A stretch of 64,000 nucleotides of DNA from DASSLY01 sp035689185. Its GTDB lineage: Bacteria; Actinomycetota; Actinomycetes; Actinomycetales; Dermatophilaceae. The translations under genes and the position numbers were made by a program. The notes beneath the pieces were generated by a model. That model was not told the origin of the DNA. It ran no database searches and saw only the letters and a list, made by a program, of their open reading frames with translations. Shown piece by piece: positions 1 to 8,697 of this stretch (positions are counted from its first letter, which is position 1; each line of letters begins with the position of its first letter). The stretch is from NCBI GenBank assembly GCA_035689185.1, contig DASSLY010000051.1:1-64000 (forward strand), read 5' to 3'.

Positions 1-771
1 GGCGAACACGCCCTCGACCACGATGAGGTAGCCGACGACCACCCCCAGCGCCGCCGCGGTATGCCGCAGCATTGCACCCAGGGCGGCACCCGACACGGCT
101 GCGACGCCGGTCAGCACGACGCCTCGGCCCATCGTGGCCCACAGTTGGGCCGCGTCCCCCGCGGGCAGGGTCGTCGTCCCGACCGCACCGAGGATGAGCC
201 GGACTCCGCCCACGCTGAGGCCGACCAACAGGGCGCCGATCGGCAGCGCCCCCAGGGCGACGGCCAGCAGCTTGGCCGCGAGCACGGCGCCGCGGCGGGG
301 CTGGAAGGTAAGCCAGGTGGCCAGGGAGCCGGTGCTGATCTCGGCCGCCACGAAGCCGGCGCCGATGAGGAACGCCAGGAACATGGCGACGTAGGAGCTG
401 CCTTGCAGGGCCGGCCGCCACTCGCCCTCGAACCGCGCCACCGGGCGGCCGAAGTTCTCCGGCCGGGGTTTCATCTGGTCGCAGTCGAAGTCCACGTCCG
501 GCTGGGTCTGGCGCTGCTTGGCCTGCTCGGCCAGGCAGTCGGCCACCATCTGCTCGCCGTTCGCGGCGAACTCTCGCTGGGCCTGCTCGAACTGGGCCTG
601 GGACTCCGCCCTTTCCTGGGCCGACGGGGGCCGGGTGATCGTGTACGTCCCGTACAGCGAGATCCCGACGATCACCAGGCCCAGCAACACCCCGACCTTG
701 GCCAGCCGGCGGGCGAACAGCCGGCGCACCTCCACCACGGTGAGCCGCCCCAGCAGGCCCCCGGCGGTCAC
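1..771 (-). CDS. ABC-2 type transporter permease, cut by window edge
   Basis: This is the membrane subunit of an ABC-2 export system, paired with the ATPase encoded just upstream of it. It starts at a GTG at 771 and runs off the window at base 1 with 257 codons visible and no stop. A hydrophobic helix lies at about residues 25-43. A charged Gln/Glu/Ala-rich stretch follows (about 45-115), then several hydrophobic segments from about residue 125. A large loop between the first two helices is common in ABC-2 permeases. The start overlaps the ATPase stop by four bases (GTGA), so the two are probably translationally coupled. The substrate cannot be told from sequence. Confidence 0.8.
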   Translation of the reverse strand, partial: MTAGGLLGRLTVVEVRRLFARRLAKVGVLLGLVIVGISLYGTYTITRPPSAQERAESQAQFEQAQREFAANGEQMVADCLAEQAKQRQTQPDVDFDCDQMKPRPENFGRPVARFEGEWRPALQGSSYVAMFLAFLIGAGFVAAEISTGSLATWLTFQPRRGAVLAAKLLAVALGALPIGALLVGLSVGGVRLILGAVGTTTLPAGDAAQLWATMGRGVVLTGVAAVSGAALGAMLRHTAAALGVVVGYLIVVEGVFA

Positions 772-1736
772 TGCGGCTCACCGCCGGGCAGCTCGCGCTC
801 GGCCACGCTCGCCCCCAGGGTGTCGGCCTCGGTGAGCTGGAGGAACACCGACTCGAGGTCCGCGCGCACCGGCACCAGCCCGGAGACGAAGTGGCCCCTG
901 GCCGCGAGCAGCCGGGTCACCTCGGCGGGGTCGGCGACGTCGTCCACCACCAGCTGCTGCCCGTCCGCCCGGACCGGCAGCCCGGCGTCGGCGAGCACCG
1001 CCCGCGCCGCCCCGGGATCGGCCACGGTGACCCGCACGGAATGGCCCGCTTGCCCGCCGATCACGTCGGCGACCCGACCGGAGGCGAGCAGCCGGCCGCG
1101 GCCGATGATCGACACCGTGTCGGCGACCTGCTCCACCTCGGCCAGGATGTGGCTGCTCACCAGCACCGTCTTGCCGCGTTCGCCCAGCGCCCGCATGGTC
1201 ATCCGGATCTCCCGGATCCCGGCCGGGTCCAGGCCGTTGGTCGGCTCGTCGAAGATGAGCAGGTCGGGGTCCTTCAACAGCGTGGCCGCGATCGCCAACC
1301 GCTGCTTCATCCCCAGCGAGTAGCTCTTGAACAGGTCCCGCCCGCGGTCGCCGAGACCGGTCTCGTCCAGCACCTGCTCGACCCGCGTGCCCGGCGCGCC
1401 GATCGCCGCGGCCAGCAGGGCCAGGTTGCGGCGGCCGCTGAAGGTCGGGAAGAACCGGGGCGCCTCCACGATCGCCCCGACCCGCGCGACCACCTCCGGC
1501 AGCTGCCGGGGCACCTCCGTCCCGAACAGGCGCATGCTGCCGCCGTCGGCGCGGACCAGGCCGAGCAGCATACGGATCGTCGTGGTCTTGCCCGACCCGT
1601 TCGGGCCGAGGAAGCCGTGCACCCCGCCCAGCGGCACCTGCAGGTCGAGGTCGCGCACCGCGACCTGGCGGCGGCCGCGCCAGTCGCGGTAGGTCTTGCG
1701 CAGCCCGTGCGTCGACACGGCCAGCTCCGCCGTCAC
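768..1736 (-). CDS. ABC transporter ATP-binding protein
   Basis: This 322-residue nucleotide-binding subunit powers the adjoining ABC-2 permease. Walker A is GPNGSGKTT at residues 44-52, the ABC signature SLGMKQ at 140-145, and Walker B LLIFDE at 159-164, followed by the D-loop NGLD. The last 100 residues form the C-terminal extension usual in drug, antibiotic or lipid exporters of the CcmA/DrrA type. It is first in a two-gene operon and ends four bases inside the permease start. In actinobacteria such pairs commonly export peptides, lipids or antibiotics; nothing here chooses among these. Confidence 0.92.
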   Translation of the reverse strand: MTAELAVSTHGLRKTYRDWRGRRQVAVRDLDLQVPLGGVHGFLGPNGSGKTTTIRMLLGLVRADGGSMRLFGTEVPRQLPEVVARVGAIVEAPRFFPTFSGRRNLALLAAAIGAPGTRVEQVLDETGLGDRGRDLFKSYSLGMKQRLAIAATLLKDPDLLIFDEPTNGLDPAGIREIRMTMRALGERGKTVLVSSHILAEVEQVADTVSIIGRGRLLASGRVADVIGGQAGHSVRVTVADPGAARAVLADAGLPVRADGQQLVVDDVADPAEVTRLLAARGHFVSGLVPVRADLESVFLQLTEADTLGASVAERELPGGEPQ

Positions 1737-1877
1737 CGCTACCCCCTAGTCGCCTCCCCTGTGCGCACGCGCGCGGGCTCAGGCTACGGCCCGAGCGGTA
1801 TGCCGCGCGGGTGCGACGCGCGGTCCGGCGGCCTCGACCTGGGCACCCGTCCGGGTCAGGTCAGGATGGGGTGAAGA

Positions 1878-2519
1878 TCAGGTGAGGATGTCGAGCAGGT
1901 GCTTCTCGGCATACGGGAGGACGTCCGCGACCGTGACGTCGCGACCGGTCTCCGCCGACAGCGAGGTCACCCCGGCGTCGGGGATCCCGCACGGGATGAT
2001 CACCTGCGCCCAGGACAGGTCGCAGTCGCAGTTCAGGGAGAAGCCGTGCATGGTGACGTCCTGGGCCACCCGGATGCCGATTGCTCCGATCTTGCGGGCT
2101 GGCCGGCGGCGCCCGTCGACCTCGTCCGCCGCTAGCCACACCCCGCTTCGTCCGTCCACCCGGCCCGCCTCGACGCCGAGATCGGCACAGACCCGGATCA
2201 TCATCTCCTCCAGCCGGCGCACGTGGGCCACCACGTCAACGGGCGAGGCAAGCCGGACGATCGGGTAGCCGACGAGCTGCCCGGGGCCGTGCCAGGTGAT
2301 CTTGCCGCCGCGGTCCACGTCGACGACCGGGGTGCCGTCGACGGGCCGTTCGTGCGGCGCGGTGCGCTTGCCCGCCGTGTAGACCGCCCGGTGCTCCAGC
2401 AGCAGGACGGTGTCCGGGTCGGCTCCGGAGGCCACCGCGGCGTGCACCTCGCGCTGCCGCTCCCAGGCCACGTGGTAGTCGACCAGGTCGGGAGCGAAAC
2501 CGATGTGTTCGATGCGCAC
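1878..2519 (-). CDS. lipB: Octanoyl-[acyl-carrier-protein]:protein octanoyltransferase
   Basis: LipB moves an octanoyl group from acyl carrier protein to the lipoyl domains of 2-oxoacid dehydrogenases and GcvH, the first step of endogenous lipoate synthesis in the cytosol. The 213-residue product has the family motif RGGKITWHGPGQLVGYP and the catalytic Lys143 (in KIGAIGIRV) and Cys177 (in IIPCGIPDAG), close to the known M. tuberculosis pair at 142 and 176. I place the start at the GTG at 2519, because upstream codons encode a low-complexity Ser/Pro stretch unlike the family. The lipoylated E2 (sucB), its partner lpd and gcvT lie nearby, so enzyme and substrates cluster. lipA, the usual neighbour, is not in the window. 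Confidence 0.95.
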   Translation of the reverse strand: MRIEHIGFAPDLVDYHVAWERQREVHAAVASGADPDTVLLLEHRAVYTAGKRTAPHERPVDGTPVVDVDRGGKITWHGPGQLVGYPIVRLASPVDVVAHVRRLEEMMIRVCADLGVEAGRVDGRSGVWLAADEVDGRRRPARKIGAIGIRVAQDVTMHGFSLNCDCDLSWAQVIIPCGIPDAGVTSLSAETGRDVTVADVLPYAEKHLLDILT

Positions 2520-2596
2520 GAACCCCAGGGTACGAGGATGTGACGGCGGCCGATCCGTACGCTGACCCTCACTGCCACCGTCGGAGGAGCAACCGG

Positions 2597-4807
2597 ATGC
2601 TGCGACAGGCACTGACCCCACAGCAGGACCGGTCCGAGCGGGAGACTCCGTCGCGGCGGCTTCGCTTCCGCCGGGTCGGGGTCACCCTGCTGGTCCTGCT
2701 CGCCTGGCTGGTCATCGGCGGCATCGGCGGGCCCACCGTGGGGCGACTCAGCGAGGCGCAGCAGAACGACAACACCGCCTTTCTGCCGGAGTCGGCCGAG
2801 TCGACCAAGGTGAGCGAGCTGGCCGCGAAGTTCACCGACACGACCGCCCTGCCGTACTTCGTCGTGGTGGAACGCGCGGGCGGTCTCACCCCGGCCGACC
2901 GGCAGGCCACGCAACAGTTCGTCCGCGGCATACCGGACCTGCCGTTCGAGGTGGACCGGACCCTGCGGCTGGGCAGCTACCTGACCGCGCCGCCGCAGGT
3001 CGTCCTCCCCAGCCAGGACGGCAAGGCGCTGCTCGTGCCGGTGCTCATGGACGGCGACAAGGCGACCGAGACGCTGCCGGGGGACACCAGCCCGCTGTTC
3101 GAAGGGGCCACTGCGTTGCGTGCGGCGGCGAGGTCGCTGACCGGGACCGGGCTGGCCGTGTACGTGACCGGTCCCGGTGGGGTGCTGGCCGACTTCGTCA
3201 CGGCATTCGGTGGGATCGACGGCATCCTGCTGGGGGTGGCCCTCGGGGTGGTCTTCCTCATCCTGCTCGTCGTCTACCGCAGTCCGATCCTGCCGTTCGC
3301 GGTGCTGCTGACCGCCGTGTTCGGCCTGGGGCTGGCGGCGCTGGTCATCTACCCGCTGGCCAAGAACGGGGTCATCGGGCTCAACGGGCAGAGCCAGGGC
3401 ATCCTGTCCATCCTTGTCGTCGGGGCGTCCACCGACTACGCCCTGCTGCTGGTTGCGCGCTATCGCGAGGAGCTGCACGACCACCCGAGCCGCTGGGCCG
3501 CGATGAGTGTGGCGTGGCGGGCCGCGGTCGAGCCGATCGCGGCCAGCGCCGCCACCGTGGTCCTCGGGCTGCTCTGCCTGCTGCTGTCCGAGCTGGGCAA
3601 CAACCGCGGCCTCGGACCGGTCGGAGCGATCGGCATCGCCGGTGCCCTTGTCGCGGCGCTGACCTTCCTGCCGGCGGTGCTGCTGTTGTTCGGGCGGCGG
3701 ATCTTCTGGCCGCTCGTCCCCAGGGTCGACCACATCCACGCCGAGGATGCGGTGGGCACCCGTGGCCTGTGGGGTCGGGTGGCCGGGCTGGTCGGCCGGC
3801 GCCCACGCCGGGTCTGGGTCACCACCCTGCTGCTGCTGCTCGCCGCGGCCGCGTTCGTGCCCACGCTGAAGGCCGAGGGCGTCACCCAGGCGCAGCTGTT
3901 CCGGGACAAGGTGGAGTCGGTCGCCGGCGCCGATGTGCTCGCAGCCCACTTCCCGGGCGGGTCCGGCAGCCCGGCCCAGATCCCGGTGCCGCAGGACCTG
4001 GCGCAGGATGTGGTGCGCCTGGTGCGAGCCGTCCCCGGGGTGGCCAGCGTGGAGGTCCGGGCCGACCCGCCCGGCGAGTCGCCGAAGGTGGTCGACGACA
4101 CGGTGCTGGTCGAGGCGACGTTGGCGGACCCCGCCGACAGTCCCGCCGCCGAGGCGGTGGTCCAGCTGGTGCGGTCGAGACTGGACCGCGTCGACGAGGC
4201 CATCCTGGTCGGCGGCGACACGGCGGCGACCTTGGACGTGCGCCGGGCCAGCGAGCGGGACCTGCGGGTGATCATCCCGGCGGTCCTGGTGGTGATCTTC
4301 CTGGTTCTCGTCGTGCTGCTGCGCTCAGTCACGGCGCCGGCGATCCTCGTGGTGGCGAACGTGATCTCCTTCGCCGCGACCATGGGCGTGTCCGCGATGG
4401 CGTTCAACTACGTCTTCGACTTCCCCGGCTCGGACCCCGGAACGCCGTTGTTCGGGTTCGTCTTCCTCGTGGCCCTGGGCATCGACTACTCGATCTTCCT
4501 GATGACCCGGGTCCGGGAGGAGTCGCGCGCGCGTGGCACCCGGCCGGGCATCCTCGTCGGACTCGCGGTCACCGGGGGGGTCATCACCAGCGCCGGCGTG
4601 GTTCTCGCCGCGACGTTCTCCGCGCTGGCCGTCATCCCCATCCTGTTCCTGGTCCAGATCGCCTTCATCGTCGCCTTCGGCGTGCTGCTGGACACCCTGG
4701 TGGTGCGGTCGCTGCTGGTTCCTGCGTTCGCCCACGACCTGGGCAACCGCATCTGGTGGCCCGGCCTGCTGGACCGGCGCAAGGGTCGCCACGAGGCGCC
4801 GGTCTGA
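2597..4807 (+). CDS. MMPL/RND-family membrane transporter
   Basis: This 736-residue protein belongs to the MMPL group of the RND superfamily, proton-driven exporters of lipids or hydrophobic compounds. It has two similar halves, each with one N-terminal helix, an extracytoplasmic domain and a bundle of helices. The paired Asp-Tyr residues that carry protons in MMPL proteins are visible in both halves (STDYALLL near residue 279 and GIDYSIFL near 629). The ATG at 2597 has a strong GGAGGAG site at 2583-2589, so I prefer it to an in-frame ATG 57 bases upstream. It diverges from lipB with a gap of 77 bp. Substrate unknown. Confidence 0.88.
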   Translation: MLRQALTPQQDRSERETPSRRLRFRRVGVTLLVLLAWLVIGGIGGPTVGRLSEAQQNDNTAFLPESAESTKVSELAAKFTDTTALPYFVVVERAGGLTPADRQATQQFVRGIPDLPFEVDRTLRLGSYLTAPPQVVLPSQDGKALLVPVLMDGDKATETLPGDTSPLFEGATALRAAARSLTGTGLAVYVTGPGGVLADFVTAFGGIDGILLGVALGVVFLILLVVYRSPILPFAVLLTAVFGLGLAALVIYPLAKNGVIGLNGQSQGILSILVVGASTDYALLLVARYREELHDHPSRWAAMSVAWRAAVEPIAASAATVVLGLLCLLLSELGNNRGLGPVGAIGIAGALVAALTFLPAVLLLFGRRIFWPLVPRVDHIHAEDAVGTRGLWGRVAGLVGRRPRRVWVTTLLLLLAAAAFVPTLKAEGVTQAQLFRDKVESVAGADVLAAHFPGGSGSPAQIPVPQDLAQDVVRLVRAVPGVASVEVRADPPGESPKVVDDTVLVEATLADPADSPAAEAVVQLVRSRLDRVDEAILVGGDTAATLDVRRASERDLRVIIPAVLVVIFLVLVVLLRSVTAPAILVVANVISFAATMGVSAMAFNYVFDFPGSDPGTPLFGFVFLVALGIDYSIFLMTRVREESRARGTRPGILVGLAVTGGVITSAGVVLAATFSALAVIPILFLVQIAFIVAFGVLLDTLVVRSLLVPAFAHDLGNRIWWPGLLDRRKGRHEAPV

Positions 4808-4863
4808 CGGCCGGCGCCGGCTGGCGGACCAGCACCGTGACCGTGCTGTGGCAAGGTGGCCGG

Positions 4864-5901
4864 GTGCGAGTCGGACTGGTTGGGTACGGTGCGGCCGGGC
4901 GGCACCTCCACCGGCCGATGCTGGCGCAGGCCGGGTTCACCGTCGCCGCAGTGGTGACGGCGCACCCGGAGCGGGTGGCTCAGGTTCGAGCAAACCTACC
5001 GGACGCGCTCGTGGTCGAGGACCTGGACGCGCTGCTGCGGGTGCCCGACCTCGACCTGGTCGTGGTCGCCTCAGCCAGCGGCGCCCATGCGGCTCAGGCG
5101 CTGGCGGTCGTGGACCGGGGGCTGCCGCTGGTGGTCGACAAGCCGCTCGCCGTTGACGCCGCCTCGGCCCTGGAGATCGCGGACGCGGCCGAGCGGGCCG
5201 GTGTGCCGCTCACCGTGTTTCAGAACCGGCGCTTCGACGCCGAGCACGTGGCCGCCCGGGACACGGTTCGCAGCGGCGCGCTCGGCGAGGTGTTCCGCTT
5301 CGAGTTTCGTTGGGAGCGGTGGCGTCCCGAGCCGCAGCACCGGTGGCGGGAGGACCTGCCGGCGGAGCAGGGCGGCGGGGTGATGCTGGACCTGCACACC
5401 CACCTGGTGGACGCAGCGGTCGACCTCTTCGGCCCCGTCGCCTCCGTGTACGCCCACGTCGCGTCCCGCAACGGCGTCGCCGAGGACGACGCCGTGCTGG
5501 ACTGCGTGCACGAGTCCGGGGTGGTGTCGATCCTGTCGGCGACCTCGCTGGCCGGGGCGCCCGGTCCGCGGCTGCGCCTGCTCGGCACCGCGGGCGCGTT
5601 CCTGCTGAACCGCTTCCAGGACGACGTGGACATCTACCCGGACCTGGTCGACCCGGCGGTGGACCACTGCGGCTTCGTCTACCGGGGCGCGGACCGGACG
5701 CCGGTGCCACGTCCTGCTGCCGGCTCCGGCGACTTCTACGACCGGGTGCGCACGGCGCTGGAGTCCGACCGGGCGCAGGAGCTCATGCCGGTCCAGCCGC
5801 GCCAGGCCGTGCACACCCTGGCCGTCATCGACGCGGCCCGCAGGAGCGCCGGCCAGGGTCAGGTCGTCCACGTCGTCACCCCGGGCCAGTCGCCGGACTG
5901 A
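4864..5901 (+). CDS. Gfo/Idh/MocA-family NAD(P)-dependent oxidoreductase
   Basis: This 345-residue cytosolic dehydrogenase has an N-terminal Rossmann fold with the dinucleotide loop VGYGAAGRH (about residues 6-14) and the conserved DKPLA (92-96) that ends the NAD-binding half in this family. The C-terminal alpha/beta domain contains GGGVMLDLHTHLVD, where family members keep the catalytic His region. Family enzymes oxidise sugars, inositols or trans-dihydrodiols; the substrate cannot be fixed. The GTG at 4864 is chosen because the Rossmann strand begins right after it. It follows the MMPL gene by 56 bp and may be co-transcribed with it. Confidence 0.85.
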   Translation: MRVGLVGYGAAGRHLHRPMLAQAGFTVAAVVTAHPERVAQVRANLPDALVVEDLDALLRVPDLDLVVVASASGAHAAQALAVVDRGLPLVVDKPLAVDAASALEIADAAERAGVPLTVFQNRRFDAEHVAARDTVRSGALGEVFRFEFRWERWRPEPQHRWREDLPAEQGGGVMLDLHTHLVDAAVDLFGPVASVYAHVASRNGVAEDDAVLDCVHESGVVSILSATSLAGAPGPRLRLLGTAGAFLLNRFQDDVDIYPDLVDPAVDHCGFVYRGADRTPVPRPAAGSGDFYDRVRTALESDRAQELMPVQPRQAVHTLAVIDAARRSAGQGQVVHVVTPGQSPD

Positions 5902-5954
5902 GCTCGAGCGCTGCGAAGCGGCCGGCCGGTTCGGTTCGCAGCCGGTTGCGTCCT

Positions 5955-5982
5955 GCTTCGACCGGAAATATCCGGTCGAGGC
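5955..5982. terminator. Bidirectional hairpin between convergent genes
   Basis: A 12-bp stem containing one G-T pair and closed by an AATA loop (arms 5955-5966 and 5971-5982) lies in the 207-bp gap between the convergent oxidoreductase and peptidase genes. The inner 9 bp are perfectly complementary. There is no T-run, which is usual for hairpin terminators in high-GC actinobacteria. It is symmetric enough to stop transcription from either side. Confidence 0.6.
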
Positions 5983-6108
5983 GGCAACGATCGGGTGGGC
6001 GCCGGGATCGCGCCGGTGCTGGCCCTCGGCTCCCTGGGCGCGCGCTGCCGCCGCTCATCGGCTGAGGGTGGTGGGCCGGCCGGACCGGTTCGGGTGCGCC
6101 GGCGGAGC

Positions 6109-6861
6109 CTACCGGCGCGGCGCTGCCGGCTCGGGCAGCCGGCGCGGGTGGATCCGCTCCTCGGTGACCTGCCCGGAACGGTCACGGGACACGACATACG
6201 CGCCCTTGCCGTCGACCTCGGCGACCGCCTCGACCAGCTCCGTCCCGCGGAAGTGCAGGCCGACGCCGTCGTCCGTGCAGTACGTGGTCGGCAGTGTCTG
6301 GTCCCCGACCAGGCGATGCACCAGCGGCCGGCGCCCCGGCTCGCTGTCGTGGTGGACCCCGTTGCCGTAGGGGAGCAGGCCCAGGCCGTCGGTCACCGCC
6401 CGCAGCTGCGGACCGAACGAGTCGGTCGTCCCGCCGCGGAACCAGCAGATCGACCCGGCGGACACGCCCGCCAGGACGACGCCCGCCTGCCAGACCCGGC
6501 GCAGGATCGCGTCCAGCCCGTGCACCCGCCAGACGGCCAGCAGGTTGGCGACCGACCCCCCGTTGACCCACACGACGTGCTGCTCCAGCAGCTGCCCCTC
6601 GATGTCGGCGAGGTTCGGCATGGGGAACAGCCGCAGGTGCGTCAGGTCGAAGCCGGCCTCGCGCGCGGCCTCGGTCATGTGTGAGGCGAAGGTCCGGTCG
6701 TCGCCGCTGGCCGTGGCCACGTTGCAGACCCTGGGGATAACTTCGCTGGCGCCGCTCAGCTCCACGGCATAGTGGACCAGGCCGGCGAACCCGAACTGGA
6801 GCCGGTCGTGCGGCCGGTACCCGCCGGAGGTGGCCAGGATGGTGGGTTCGGCTGCGACCAT
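6109..6861 (-). CDS. Peptidase E-like (S51) family protein
   Basis: This 250-residue protein belongs to peptidase family S51, which has a class I glutamine-amidotransferase-like fold. The nucleophile elbow GVSAGS places the catalytic Ser at residue 134. VWVNGGSVANLL near residue 98 and the later HHDSEPGRRPLV match family segments that build the active site. Relatives are aspartyl dipeptidases (PepE) or cyanophycinases; the length and motif fit the PepE side. It starts 22 bp from the divergently transcribed kinase gene, so the two promoters must overlap. Confidence 0.85.
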   Translation of the reverse strand: MVAAEPTILATSGGYRPHDRLQFGFAGLVHYAVELSGASEVIPRVCNVATASGDDRTFASHMTEAAREAGFDLTHLRLFPMPNLADIEGQLLEQHVVWVNGGSVANLLAVWRVHGLDAILRRVWQAGVVLAGVSAGSICWFRGGTTDSFGPQLRAVTDGLGLLPYGNGVHHDSEPGRRPLVHRLVGDQTLPTTYCTDDGVGLHFRGTELVEAVAEVDGKGAYVVSRDRSGQVTEERIHPRRLPEPAAPRR

Positions 6862-6883
6862 GACGTCACGTTAGGGGCTGACA

Positions 6884-8665
6884 GTGAGTGCACCGCGAGC
6901 GCCCGGGCCGCCGGCCCCGGACGTGCCCGGCTTCCGGTTGCACCGGCTGCTGGGTGCGGGAGGCACCGGTCAGGTGTATGCCGCGACCCGCACCTATGAC
7001 GACCGGCCGTTCGCGGTCAAGGTGGTCAGCGGGTCCGGGGAGCAGCGGGACCAGGCACTGCGCGAGCTGGAGGTGCTCGCCCAGGTCGATGTGGAGCACG
7101 TGGTCCGGCTGCATGCCGCGCTGCCGCTAGCGGATGGGGCGATCGCGCTGGTGCTCGACCTGGTGGACGGCGGCAGTCTGAGCGATGTGGTCACCGCGCG
7201 GGGGCACCTGCTCCCCGGGGAGGTTGTCACCGCGCTGGTGCCCATCTGCCGTGCGGTCGCCGACCTGCACGAGCGGGGGGTCGTGCACGGTGACCTGTCC
7301 CCGCGCAACGTGCTGTTCACCGCCGACGGCCGGCCGGTCCTGACCGACCTGGGGGTCGCGGTGATCATCGGGGAGCCGCCGCAGGCGCCGTACGGGACGC
7401 CGGGGTTCGTCGCGCCGGAGGTCCTCGACGGCCAGCCGTCCGCCCCCGCCTCGGACGTCTACTCCCTCGGTGCGATGGTCTGGCACGCGCTGGCCGGGTC
7501 CGCGCCCCTGCCGACCCGGGACCGGCCGTCGCTGGGTGAGGTGGTGCCGGGGCTGCCGGCCGCGCTCCTCGGGCTCGCCGACGACTGCCTGGCCGTCGAT
7601 CCGCTGGACCGGCCGGGCGCCGCCGATGCCGCGGTCCGGCTGTTCGACACCGCGCTCGCCACACCGGTCCGGGTCGCCGTGGGCAGCGACCCGGCGACTC
7701 AGGTCACCCACCGGCTGCGGGTGCAGGCCGCCGAGCTGGACAGGCGGGCCACGCCACCGCCACCGGCCCGGCACCGGCGCCCGCATCGGTGGCAACGCGG
7801 GCGCCCGAAGGGGTGGCGGGGCAGGTGGCAGCCGCGGTGGCAGCGCGACGGGTCGCCGACGCGCCAACGGGCTGTCCCGCCGGAATACCCCGTGGGATAC
7901 CCGTCGGGACACGCGCCGGGGCACGCGTCGGCACACCCGCCGGGACACGGGCCGGGACACGCGTCGGGACACGCGTCGGGACACGCGCCGGGACACGGGC
8001 CGGGACATGCGTCGGCACACCCGCCGCGCCGGGCGCCGGGCTCGGGGCGCCGTCTGGCCGGATCCGCGGTCGCCATCGCGATGGTCCTCGTCTTCGCCAC
8101 GGCCGGTGGCTGGCTGGCCTGGGACCGGCGTTCCACCGCCTCCCGCGCCACCGCCTCCCGCTCCGCCGTCGACGCTGTTGCCACCTCGCCACCCCCGTCT
8201 CTGCAACCACCCGTTACCGGGGTGAACACCGCGCTGGACCGGGAGGCCACAGCCGCCAGAGCCAGTCCGAAGGCGCTGGTCCAGCTGCTGGCCGACCGCC
8301 GGGCCGCGGCGCTCAGCCGTCGGGACCCGGGCTTGCTCGACGCGGTCTACGCGGGGCGGGACGGGCCGGCGGCGACGGACCGCCGAACGATCGCGCGGTT
8401 GGTCGAGCTCGGCACGACCTACGAGCAGCTGCGGCTGCCCGTGATCGACGCGACCTGGGTGCAGGGCAGTCGGACCGAGGCGGTCCTGCGAGCGCGGGTC
8501 GACACCTCGGCATACCTGCGAGTGACCCAGGGGGGCGAGCGGGTCGCGGCTCCGGCCAGGCCGGCGGCCCCGGTGGTGCTGACCCTGAGCTGGACCGCCC
8601 TGGGGTGGCGCATCGGCGCCGTCACCGCCCTCGGCGCCAGCAGTCCGGGCGCTTCAGGCGGCTGA
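6884..8665 (+). CDS. Membrane Ser/Thr protein kinase with His-rich linker
   Basis: This 593-residue bitopic kinase has a cytoplasmic kinase domain at about 17-255, a basic and repetitive linker to about 385, one membrane helix (about 393-411) and an external domain of about 180 residues. The ATP lysine is Lys46 (AVKVV). The catalytic Asp137 sits in HGDLSPRNV, the metal Asp155 in DLG, and GTPGFVAPE provides the APE motif. Canonical bacterial kinases read HRDxKPxN and DFG, so this is a non-RD form with the loop Lys replaced by Ser. The external part looks like an NTF2-like fold, but that is only an impression. The linker carries eleven four-residue Gly-His units, described separately. It stands alone, divergent from the peptidase. 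Confidence 0.88.
   Translation: MSAPRAPGPPAPDVPGFRLHRLLGAGGTGQVYAATRTYDDRPFAVKVVSGSGEQRDQALRELEVLAQVDVEHVVRLHAALPLADGAIALVLDLVDGGSLSDVVTARGHLLPGEVVTALVPICRAVADLHERGVVHGDLSPRNVLFTADGRPVLTDLGVAVIIGEPPQAPYGTPGFVAPEVLDGQPSAPASDVYSLGAMVWHALAGSAPLPTRDRPSLGEVVPGLPAALLGLADDCLAVDPLDRPGAADAAVRLFDTALATPVRVAVGSDPATQVTHRLRVQAAELDRRATPPPPARHRRPHRWQRGRPKGWRGRWQPRWQRDGSPTRQRAVPPEYPVGYPSGHAPGHASAHPPGHGPGHASGHASGHAPGHGPGHASAHPPRRAPGSGRRLAGSAVAIAMVLVFATAGGWLAWDRRSTASRATASRSAVDAVATSPPPSLQPPVTGVNTALDREATAARASPKALVQLLADRRAAALSRRDPGLLDAVYAGRDGPAATDRRTIARLVELGTTYEQLRLPVIDATWVQGSRTEAVLRARVDTSAYLRVTQGGERVAAPARPAAPVVLTLSWTALGWRIGAVTALGASSPGASGG
7895..8026 (+). repeat. Eleven 12-bp units encoding Gly-His repeats
   Basis: Within the kinase gene, 132 bases form exactly eleven 12-bp units encoding the four-residue pattern G-H-A/G/P-P/S (residues 338-381), starting with GYPS and ending with AHPP. 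Ten of the eleven units carry a His at the second position. Near-identical units suggest growth by slippage. The stretch lies on the cytoplasmic side just before the membrane helix. Confidence 0.9.
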
Positions 8666-8697
8666 CAATTCCCGACGACACGGACGAGCTGACCGGC

